From contig JALHLL010000049.1 of assembly GCA_022844575.1 (NCBI GenBank), forward strand, positions 1-16,171: 16,171 nt of DNA, written 5' to 3'. The position numbers were made by a program, and so were the translations under genes. The notes under the pieces were generated by a model. The model made no database searches and was not told the DNA's origin. It was given only the letters and a program-made list of their open reading frames with translations. Position 1 is the first letter of the stretch; every line of letters begins with the position of its first letter. The DNA is from a bacterium (lineage in GTDB: Bacteria; Bacteroidota; Ignavibacteria; Kapaibacteriales; UBA961). Shown here one piece after another: positions 1 to 5,500 of the stretch.

Positions 1-643
1 CCAATACTATATAATATAAAAATGTGAATATTGATATGCGGCTGAGAAAGCTAAACCAAGCAGCATGTTCCGCCGGGTCAACTAAAAAAGATAATGTAAG
101 CGAATAAGCTGTAGAATCACCTATAAATTGAAGCATGGACGAAACTAGAACACCAATTCCTGTAACTATGGCAGCATAGCCCGTTAATGCCATAATATTG
201 CTGTACGGGCTCGGTTCTTCCACAAATAAGCGCGCCGCCAAAAAGAAGAATGCACCTATAATAAATATCGGAAGGAAACTCGTAGCTATAGAAACACCCA
301 CTGCTGAAACAATATTAAAATCCAAACTATGTTCAAATGTCTCCCTCATCTCTTCAAGCTTTTCTTCGGAAATACTGGGGTTGCTTTCCATTTTTTCCAA
401 TGTTTTTGAAAACAAGGAATTCATTTCGCTTCGTACCCCGTCACTTTTGGAAATAATAAAAGCCCCGCTCACAATACACAGCGTTTCAAACAATACGGCT
501 ATTGCTACAACTTGAAACCATTTCGGAATTATTTTTCTACCCAATTCATAGGGCTGCGTCAATATCTCTATGAAACCGATTAAAGGTTTTACTTCTTCAC
601 CTGCGGGTTCTTGTATTGTATTCTCATCGAGTTCTTCGTACAT
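1..643 (-). CDS. YIP1-family integral membrane protein, 3' end cut by window edge
   Basis: The minus strand is open from the ATG at 641-643 to the left edge with no stop, giving 214 residues; the C-terminus lies outside the window. A soluble acidic N-terminus (about 1-22) is followed by the segment FIEILTQPYELGRKIIP, which resembles the amphipathic entry segment of YIP1-type proteins. Hydrophobic segments lie near residues 44-65, 114-139, 149-173 and 200-214, and a charged, helical loop lies at about 66-108. This layout fits the YIP1 (PF04893) family of bacterial multi-pass proteins, whose role is poorly known. The gene starts 62 bp downstream of the purC stop on the same strand, so co-transcription is likely. 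No strong Shine-Dalgarno is visible. The family call is by pattern; a generic multi-pass membrane protein is the fallback. Confidence 0.75.
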   Translation of the reverse strand, partial: MYEELDENTIQEPAGEEVKPLIGFIEILTQPYELGRKIIPKWFQVVAIAVLFETLCIVSGAFIISKSDGVRSEMNSLFSKTLEKMESNPSISEEKLEEMRETFEHSLDFNIVSAVGVSIATSFLPIFIIGAFFFLAARLFVEEPSPYSNIMALTGYAAIVTGIGVLVSSMLQFIGDSTAYSLTLSFLVDPAEHAAWFSFLSRISIFTFLYYIVL

Positions 644-705
644 AATTTTTCCGGTAGTAATGGTTGAGAACAATAATACGAAAAGTCAAAAGAACGGTTA
701 CAGTC

Positions 706-1575
706 TTACGAAGTCAAAATATCATAAGCCATCTGATACTTCTCACGAATCCTGTTGCAAATTGTTTCCGGTAGAGGTGGCGGCGGCGGATTCTTGTCCC
801 AGCCCGTACTTTCCAAATAGTCGCGCAATACTTGCTTATCAAAGTTTACTTGCGCTTTACCTTCTTCATACTCCGAAGCTAACCAATAACGCGATGAATC
901 GGGGGTCAGAGCTTCATCAATAAGAATAATTCTTCCTTCGGGTACAATTCCGAATTCAAACTTAGTATCGGCAAGTATAATACCCCTTTCAGCAGCAAAA
1001 TCACGAGCAAAGGTATATAGATGCAAAGAAAGTGTTTTAATTTGCATCGCTACACTTTCGCCAACGGTAGCAATAGCACGTTCAAACGTAATGTTTTCAT
1101 CATGTCCCGATTCTGCCTTATCGGCAGGTGTAAATAATAATTCGGGTAACTGCGATGATTCAACCAATCCTTCAGGCAAAGAAATACCACATATCGTTCG
1201 ACTTTGCTGATACTCTTTCCACCCCGATCCGGCAAGATACCCCCTTACAACACATTCAATCGGAATCGGCTGTGTTTTTTTTACAAGCATAGAGCGTCCG
1301 ACTAACTGTTGCCTATATGGCTCGCATTCGATCGGATATTCGTCAGGATTACTCGATATGATATGGTTTTCCACGATATGGGCTGTCTTTTCAAACCAAA
1401 AATTCGACAAACCTGTAAGGATTGCCCCTTTGCCCTCAATAGGTGTATCCATTATTACATCAAAGGCACTTATTCGGTCTGTAGCAATAATCAATAAAGT
1501 ACTTCCAAGATCATAAACATCGCGCACTTTACCACGTCTTAGAAGGTTGAGAGTCGGAAATTCGGTTTGAAACAT
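706..1575 (-). CDS. purC: Phosphoribosylaminoimidazole-succinocarboxamide synthase (SAICAR synthetase)
   Basis: PurC joins CAIR and aspartate with ATP to give SAICAR in cytoplasmic de novo purine synthesis. The 289 residues match the longer form of the family (as in yeast and plants) rather than the roughly 240-residue E. coli form. Visible signatures in order are GKVRDVYDLG (15-24, nucleotide-binding loop), DRISAFD (33-39), IECVVRGYLAGSGWKEY (106-122), FTPADKAESGHDENI (148-162), LADTKFEFG (201-209) and DEALTPDSSRYW (220-231). A run of five prolines (263-267) near the C-terminus may need EF-P for smooth translation; proline-rich stretches occur here in the long form. ATG start at 1575, with the conserved glycine-rich strand only 14 residues in, so no longer start is needed. 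No other purine gene is adjacent. Confidence 0.97.
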   Translation of the reverse strand: MFQTEFPTLNLLRRGKVRDVYDLGSTLLIIATDRISAFDVIMDTPIEGKGAILTGLSNFWFEKTAHIVENHIISSNPDEYPIECEPYRQQLVGRSMLVKKTQPIPIECVVRGYLAGSGWKEYQQSRTICGISLPEGLVESSQLPELLFTPADKAESGHDENITFERAIATVGESVAMQIKTLSLHLYTFARDFAAERGIILADTKFEFGIVPEGRIILIDEALTPDSSRYWLASEYEEGKAQVNFDKQVLRDYLESTGWDKNPPPPPLPETICNRIREKYQMAYDILTS

Positions 1576-1663
1576 AGATCGGATAATGTATATGTAGAAT
1601 ATGTACAGATGTTCGGAGTTATTCCGATATGATGTCCATACAGTCTAATTTTATGAAATAATG

Positions 1664-1671
1664 TAACTTTG
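1664..1671 (+). promoter_or_regulatory. Candidate Bacteroidota-type -7 promoter element (TAnnTTTG)
   Basis: TAACTTTG matches the -7 consensus TAnnTTTG known for the Bacteroidota primary sigma factor and lies about 35 bp before the ATG of the DUF3098-like gene. A TATAAT sequence also occurs just downstream (1675-1680), so the exact start is uncertain. The upstream -33 element is not clear. It sits in the 130-bp divergent spacer between purC and this gene. Confidence 0.35.
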
Positions 1672-1705
1672 TGCTATAATTTATTATTTACACTCTTATA
1701 ATATC

Positions 1706-1984
1706 ATGGCTTTACCAAATAAAACCACACGTCAACAAGTAAAAAGAACAGCATGGGGCATACCGCTTCATGTTAATAACATGAAAGTGTTTGCTATCGG
1801 CATGATTGTTATCATTGCCGGGTTTATCCTTTTGTCTACAGGTATTACATCAGATGAAACGAAATATCTTGATACATGGAACAATACACTTTCAAACGTT
1901 ATAGCAACTATTGTTTTAGTAATCGGTTATTGTGTTATTATTCCTTATGCTCTTATGATGAAATCCAAAGAGAATACAAAATAA
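1706..1984 (+). CDS. DUF3098-like small membrane protein
   Basis: A 92-residue protein with a basic N-terminus (TTRQQVKR) and two hydrophobic helices, about 26-47 (containing FAIGMIVIIAGFILLSTG) and 63-86 (containing IATIVLVIGYCVIIPYALM). The spacing of the two helices and the pattern 'GFILLSTG ... LVIGYCVI.YA.M' resemble DUF3098, a small inner-membrane family of unknown function that is common in Bacteroidota. It is the first gene of a two-gene plus-strand unit, with the YkvA-like gene 15 bp downstream. ATG start; no strong ribosome-binding site, as often in this phylum. The function is unknown and the family match is by eye. Confidence 0.75.
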   Translation: MALPNKTTRQQVKRTAWGIPLHVNNMKVFAIGMIVIIAGFILLSTGITSDETKYLDTWNNTLSNVIATIVLVIGYCVIIPYALMMKSKENTK

Positions 1985-1999
1985 ACGGTTTAGCAAGTA

Positions 2000-2389
2000 A
2001 TGCTTTCTCGTGATAAAGAAAATACGATGTTGGATAATGCCGCCGAAACTTATTCGCCTGAACAGGAAGAGAGTGTGATTCGGCGGTTACCGAATAAACT
2101 TGAAACCCTCAAAAGTAAAAGTCACACTGGGTCAATCAGTTTTCTCATCAACACAATTCACTCCTTATTTAGAATGCTTCGAACTAAGGAGTTCCATCTC
2201 TCTTTTTCAAGCAAAGCCATGATTGTATGTGCTTTGGCTTATTTTATTCTTCCCACCGACCTAACTCCGGATTTTATTCCTTTTATCGGTTATATAGACG
2301 ATACAGCCGTAATAATGGCATTATTACGGCGCATCGGTTCTGAAATCGAACGTTTTAATGTGTGGTTGCAAAACAACCCTAACCCTTAA
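2000..2389 (+). CDS. YkvA family protein (DUF1232 domain)
   Basis: A 129-residue protein. The C-terminal half carries the DUF1232/YkvA signature, a hydrophobic helix followed by LPTDLTPDFIPFIGYIDD (residues 84-101), which corresponds to the family's P-x-DLIPDF-P--G-lDD motif. Residues 1-60 are charged and probably soluble. The family is a small membrane-associated group of unknown function. The ATG at 2000 is 15 bp after the DUF3098-like stop; an in-frame ATG at 2027 would remove nine residues without touching the domain, and neither has a convincing Shine-Dalgarno. The TAA stop (2387-2389) overlaps the TAA stop of the convergent RsmI-like gene within one TTAA. Confidence 0.88.
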   Translation: MLSRDKENTMLDNAAETYSPEQEESVIRRLPNKLETLKSKSHTGSISFLINTIHSLFRMLRTKEFHLSFSSKAMIVCALAYFILPTDLTPDFIPFIGYIDDTAVIMALLRRIGSEIERFNVWLQNNPNP

Positions 2390-4170
2390 AACTTTTTATA
2401 GTTTTTCTTTTTATAAGGTTTCTCGTCCTTATCCTTATCTTTATATTGCCTGTTAGGATTATTCGCTAAATCATTTTGTGTGAACTGTCCCCTACCCTTT
2501 GCCCGATCGTCTCTATCAAAACGCGGACGAAAAGGTCTCATACCTTCATAATTTTTTTGAGAAGAAATATTCGCTCCTTCACGATTTCCGTGCTGTCTTT
2601 TTTGTTGCGCCGCCTCATCAGAATCAGGTTTAAAACGCTGCTTATAACTGTCTCTTCTATCAGTTCTTGAGTCACCTCTGGCATTTCTGTCATTAAAATC
2701 ACGCCTTCCACCCTGATCATTCCTTCTATCGCCATAACGATTGTCTCTCTCACCTCTTCTATTATCACCTCCACCCGAACGACTATCTCCACCACCGGAA
2801 CGATTATCGCGATAACCGGAACGATTATCACGGTAACCACCTGTACCTGAACGTTGTCCCCGTTCACCACCATCTCGGTAACCTGTGCCCGAACGTTGTC
2901 CGCGTTCACCGCCATCTCGGTAACCCGGTCCCGAACGTTGTCCGCGTTCACCGCCATCTCGGTAACCCGTGCCTGAACGCTGTCCACCTCGATCGCCACC
3001 ATCTCGGTAACCTGTGCCCGAACGTTGTCCGCGTTCACCGCCATCTCGGTAACCTGTACCTGAACGCTGTCCGCCTCGATCGCCACCATCACGGTAACCT
3101 GTGCCTGAACGCTGTCCGCCTCGGTCGCCGTAACCTCGTCTATTATCGTATTGTTGTTGCGGTCTTCTATCAGCTCTGTCTATATATTTTTTCTGATCGC
3201 TCCCGGCATCGGCATCCTCGTCCTCATTTTCATCTCCTCCTTCGGCCTCGCTATCTTGTTCATCATCATCATCTTCATCATCACCAAACTCATTGTCATC
3301 ATCATCGTACTCTTCATCACCATCATATTCATCTTCCATTCCCTCATCATAATTCTTCTCCTCAACCTGATTTTCCGCATCAAGCTGCTCTTCGTCGCTT
3401 TTGGCAATAATTTCTTCTTCCTCTTGCTTAGAAAACTTTGAGCGCGTTTTTTTTCTTGTTCTTTCACTCTCCATCGCAGTTTCTGATTTTGAACGTACAT
3501 ACCCATCAAATACTATAACAAATTCACCTCTGAATTTGTTTGTCGTAAATTTTTCGAGTAATTCAGTAAAAGTACCGTAATGATGTGTTTCGGAAGGATA
3601 TGTAAGATTACAACCGATATACGCATTTCTATCAGGCATAGCATCCGCTAATGCTGTTAAAATAGACATAAGTCGGTACGGAGTTTCCAAAAGTACTACG
3701 GTTCTTGTTTCACGCGCAAGTTCACGCGCTTGTTCTCGGCGTTCTTCGGGCTTACGGCTCAAGAATCCGGCACTAACAAAAGTATCGGCTTTGAAGCCGC
3801 TCCGTGTAAGTGCCGTCATAATGGAACTTACTCCGGGTACAACCGTAATAGGTATATTTCGCGTTAAGCAGGCATTAAGAAGACCCAAGCCCGGGTCTGC
3901 CACAATAGGAGTTCCGCAATCTGAAATTAATGCAAGATTTTTTCCGTCTTGTAACATGGAAACAATTTCATACACCCTCGTTTCATCGGAGTGTTCATTA
4001 AGTTCTTCCAATGTTTTAGAAAGTTTGTGTTTACGCAATAGCGTTGCACCCTCTTTCATTTCCTCGCAGACAACAATATCACAAGTATTGAGAACTTTTA
4101 ATGCACGGAGAGTAATGTCATCATCATGTCCTATCGGTGTCGAGACAATGTACAGTGTACCTGAAGTCAT
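2386..4170 (-). CDS. rsmI: RsmI-like 16S rRNA 2'-O-ribose methyltransferase fused to an acidic and RGG-repeat tail
   Basis: Residues 1-224 are a tetrapyrrole-methylase-fold SAM methyltransferase of the RsmI (YraL) type: LYIVSTPIGHDDDITLRAL (6-24), LISDCGTPIVADPG (81-94), VVPGVSSIMTALTRSG (110-125), GFLSRKPEERR (135-145), LETPYRL (161-167) and GEFVIVFDG (215-223). RsmI 2'-O-methylates C1402 of 16S rRNA in the ribosome decoding centre. The usual RsmI C-terminal helix-turn-helix region is absent. In its place are a lysine/arginine/glutamate linker (about 226-256), an Asp/Glu-rich tract (249-325), seven tandem 14-15-residue RGG-type repeats (350-449), an Arg/Gly/Asp/Asn-rich stretch (450-512) and a lysine-rich end (KPYKKKNYKKF). 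Total length is 594 residues against about 280 for the family. Two family motifs are altered: E. coli AEDTR is CEEMK here (35-39), and HDHNE aligns with NEHSDE (58-63). The ATG has AGGA five bases upstream. The fold is secure; the exact rRNA target is inferred. Confidence 0.85.
   Translation of the reverse strand: MTSGTLYIVSTPIGHDDDITLRALKVLNTCDIVVCEEMKEGATLLRKHKLSKTLEELNEHSDETRVYEIVSMLQDGKNLALISDCGTPIVADPGLGLLNACLTRNIPITVVPGVSSIMTALTRSGFKADTFVSAGFLSRKPEERREQARELARETRTVVLLETPYRLMSILTALADAMPDRNAYIGCNLTYPSETHHYGTFTELLEKFTTNKFRGEFVIVFDGYVRSKSETAMESERTRKKTRSKFSKQEEEEIIAKSDEEQLDAENQVEEKNYDEGMEDEYDGDEEYDDDDNEFGDDEDDDDEQDSEAEGGDENEDEDADAGSDQKKYIDRADRRPQQQYDNRRGYGDRGGQRSGTGYRDGGDRGGQRSGTGYRDGGERGQRSGTGYRDGGDRGGQRSGTGYRDGGERGQRSGPGYRDGGERGQRSGTGYRDGGERGQRSGTGGYRDNRSGYRDNRSGGGDSRSGGGDNRRGERDNRYGDRRNDQGGRRDFNDRNARGDSRTDRRDSYKQRFKPDSDEAAQQKRQHGNREGANISSQKNYEGMRPFRPRFDRDDRAKGRGQFTQNDLANNPNRQYKDKDKDEKPYKKKNYKKF
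2824..3123 (-). repeat. In-frame tandem repeat array encoding RGG-type units
   Basis: Seven units of 45, 45, 42, 45, 42, 42 and about 39 bp lie inside the RsmI-like gene and encode the pattern RG(G)QRSGTGYRDGG(D/E). Unit residues are 350-364, 365-379, 380-393, 394-408, 409-422, 423-436 and 437-449. Variation is limited to an extra glycine, Asp/Glu at the last position, and one Thr to Pro change in the fifth unit. All length changes are multiples of three, so the frame is kept. The units are nearly identical at the DNA level, which suggests recent duplication by slippage or recombination. Confidence 0.93.
3196..3426 (-). other. Acidic low-complexity tract within the RsmI-like gene
   Basis: This stretch encodes residues 249-325 of the RsmI-like protein. 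It is dominated by Asp and Glu, with runs such as EYDDDDNEFGDDEDDDDEQD and EDEDADAG. It has no predicted fold and separates the catalytic domain from the basic RGG repeats, giving a strongly bipolar disordered tail (acidic, then Arg/Gly-rich). The opposite strand reads as a long hydrophobic open frame, which is an artefact of GAT/GAA codons. Confidence 0.85.
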
Positions 4171-4211
4171 GTATATCCTAAAAATGAAGGCGCAAAACTA
4201 CGAAATCAGCC

Positions 4212-4217
4212 ATTATA
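4212..4217 (-). promoter_or_regulatory. Candidate -10 box for the RsmI-like gene
   Basis: The minus strand reads TATAAT here, 41 bases before the ATG at 4170, in the 125-bp divergent spacer with the rhomboid gene. No good -35 hexamer stands at the usual distance, and Bacteroidota promoters often use a different consensus, so this is only a candidate. Confidence 0.25.
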
Positions 4218-4295
4218 TGATACGGCAGTATTTGTACCGGTTAAAACAAATTTTAAAAAAACTCTTTTTATTAATTTTCTTTTTTATTAATTACC

Positions 4296-4877
4296 ATGAA
4301 AATACACTACAACTCTCCGGTAATTCTGACATTTACGATTGCTGCTTTTGTTGCGCGGATACTTGGTGATATTTCAGCCGATACGCTTACGCGCATGTTT
4401 TTTGTGTTGCAATCGAATGCTTCTTTATTCAATCCGCTTAGTTACTTACGCATTTTCACACATGTTCTTGGTCATGCAAATTGGGAACATTTTGTCGGTA
4501 ATTTTTCTCTGATATTACTTATCGGGCCATTACTCGAAGAAAAACACGGCTCTCGTAAAATGGCAATCATGATATTCACAACAGCTGTTGTCACCGGTTT
4601 ACTGCATTTATTAATATTCCCCGGCGGTTTATTAGGTGCAAGCGGTATTGTATTTATGTTGATACTTCTCGGCTCTTTCTCCAATATCAAACAAGGCCAT
4701 ATACCTCTTACCTTTATACTTATCGTTATTCTGTATCTTGGCAAAGAACTGTATTACAGTTTCAGGCAAGATAATATTTCACAATTTGCTCACATTATAG
4801 GTGGCTTGGTTGGTAGCGGCTTTGGTTTCCGGGGCTCACAGGAACTCGACAAAACAACAACTACAGATGCAATCTAA
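4296..4877 (+). CDS. Rhomboid-family intramembrane serine protease
   Basis: A 193-residue polytopic protein with the rhomboid catalytic signatures. THVLGHANWEHFVGN (55-69) supplies the histidine-rich HxxxN motif (H60, H65, N69), GASG (114-117) holds the nucleophile S116, and AHIIGG (165-170) supplies the general base H166. Rhomboids cut single-pass membrane substrates within the bilayer using a Ser-His dyad. About six transmembrane helices can be seen: 7-24, 70-83, 89-107, 113-128, 137-152 and 164-178. The protein is at the short end for the family, consistent with the basic bacterial core of six helices. ATG start with no Shine-Dalgarno in the T-rich upstream sequence. It is transcribed alone and divergently from the RsmI-like gene. 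The substrate is unknown. Confidence 0.92.
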   Translation: MKIHYNSPVILTFTIAAFVARILGDISADTLTRMFFVLQSNASLFNPLSYLRIFTHVLGHANWEHFVGNFSLILLIGPLLEEKHGSRKMAIMIFTTAVVTGLLHLLIFPGGLLGASGIVFMLILLGSFSNIKQGHIPLTFILIVILYLGKELYYSFRQDNISQFAHIIGGLVGSGFGFRGSQELDKTTTTDAI

Positions 4878-4892
4878 CAAAAAACCGAGAAA

Positions 4893-4923
4893 GAATGTAC
4901 TTCCGATTATGAGAAGTACATTC
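4893..4923. terminator. Hairpin between convergent genes, possible bidirectional terminator
   Basis: GAATGTACTTC (4893-4903) and its exact reverse complement GAAGTACATTC (4913-4923) form an 11-bp perfect stem with a 9-nt loop. It lies 15 bp after the rhomboid stop and 74 bp before the end of the convergent VOC gene. The following T-rich stretch is interrupted, so termination may be partial. Confidence 0.5.
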
Positions 4924-4996
4924 GTGCTCAATTCTTTCGTTTGTTTAATATGCGGACATTGAGAAGTTTTTGCATCCCTATTTTTCGACCTGTACA

Positions 4997-5377
4997 CTAG
5001 GACATTGAATGCAAACTTATCTGATTTCCTTCCGTATCCGAAAAAATTGCAAAGAATCCTATTTCGGGTGTAATCTCAGTTTTTGGTAAAATCACTGCCC
5101 CACCGGCTTGTTCAACACGTGCTAATACCGTATTCAAATCACTACCGCCATTAAGATACACTCTCGTACCTACGGCACCGGGTACACAACCCTCGCCCTG
5201 TACAATTGCCCCCCCAATACCTTTTCCCCTTTCATGGAGTAAAAAACCCATACGATACGAACCCATCATTGATTCCGGCATTTCATAATCGTAGATTGCA
5301 CTGTAAAAACTTTTCGCCCTATCAAAATCGTGGACAGGAATTTCAAACCAATTAATGGCATTCTGCAACATTTCCAT
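4997..5377 (-). CDS. VOC superfamily (glyoxalase/bleomycin-resistance fold) protein
   Basis: A 126-residue protein with two beta-alpha-beta-beta-beta modules, about 6-58 and 69-123. The opening INWFEIPVHDFDRAKSFY (8-25), the middle GGAIVQGEG (55-63) and the closing FSDTEGNQISLHS (112-124) match the group annotated as 'enzyme related to lactoylglutathione lyase' (COG3324-like). The usual metal ligands of glyoxalase I are not evident: the first beta-strand has Asn/Trp where His is common, and the terminal Glu position is Ser. A metal-independent or binding role is therefore possible. ATG at 5377; an in-frame ATG two codons later is equally possible. It lies downstream of the TPR gene on the same strand with a 123-bp spacer that holds a promoter-like element and a palindrome, so it may be expressed separately. 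Confidence 0.88.
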   Translation of the reverse strand: MEMLQNAINWFEIPVHDFDRAKSFYSAIYDYEMPESMMGSYRMGFLLHERGKGIGGAIVQGEGCVPGAVGTRVYLNGGSDLNTVLARVEQAGGAVILPKTEITPEIGFFAIFSDTEGNQISLHSMS

Positions 5378-5446
5378 ATTACTACTGAATAATATTGATT
5401 AAAATATTTTATTACGGTACTAAATTACGATAAATACAATTCAGAA

Positions 5447-5454
5447 CAAACGTA
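5447..5454 (-). promoter_or_regulatory. Candidate Bacteroidota-type -7 element upstream of the VOC gene
   Basis: The minus strand reads TACGTTTG, matching TAnnTTTG, about 70 bp before the VOC gene start. No clear -33 element was found. Its position just downstream of a 16-bp palindrome would allow control by a bound dimer. Confidence 0.3.
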
Positions 5455-5464
5455 TTATGCTTTT

Positions 5465-5480
5465 AGATAAGTACTTATCT
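5465..5480. promoter_or_regulatory. Perfect 16-bp palindrome, possible operator
   Basis: AGATAAGTACTTATCT is its own reverse complement. It lies 20 bp after the stop of the TPR gene and about 10 bp upstream of the candidate promoter of the VOC gene. There is no U-tract in the transcribed direction, so an operator for a dimeric regulator is more likely than a terminator. No regulator is identified. Confidence 0.35.
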
Positions 5481-5500
5481 TTATAGAAATCATTACAATA

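Noticed and set aside
198..923. Two plus-strand open frames (198-515 and 570-923) at the left end
   Set aside because: The first is entirely opposite, and the second mostly opposite, the YIP1-family and purC frames, which have clear protein signatures.
1613..1627. Small hairpin TCGGA-GTTAT-TCCGA upstream of purC
   Set aside because: The stem is only five pairs, without a following T-tract or similarity to a known riboswitch such as the purine aptamer.
2538..3092. A 184-codon minus-strand frame overlapping the RsmI-like tail in another phase
   Set aside because: It exists because the tandem repeats lack stops in that phase; the product is a low-complexity Val/Thr/Glu repeat with no independent support.
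2824..3123. Possible CRISPR array, because of regular repeats
   Set aside because: The repeats are directly adjacent with no unique spacers, and they code in frame for RGG units.
3151..3441. A very hydrophobic plus-strand frame of 96 codons
   Set aside because: It is the antisense of the Asp/Glu tract (GAT/GAA read backwards gives Ile/Phe codons), not a membrane protein gene.
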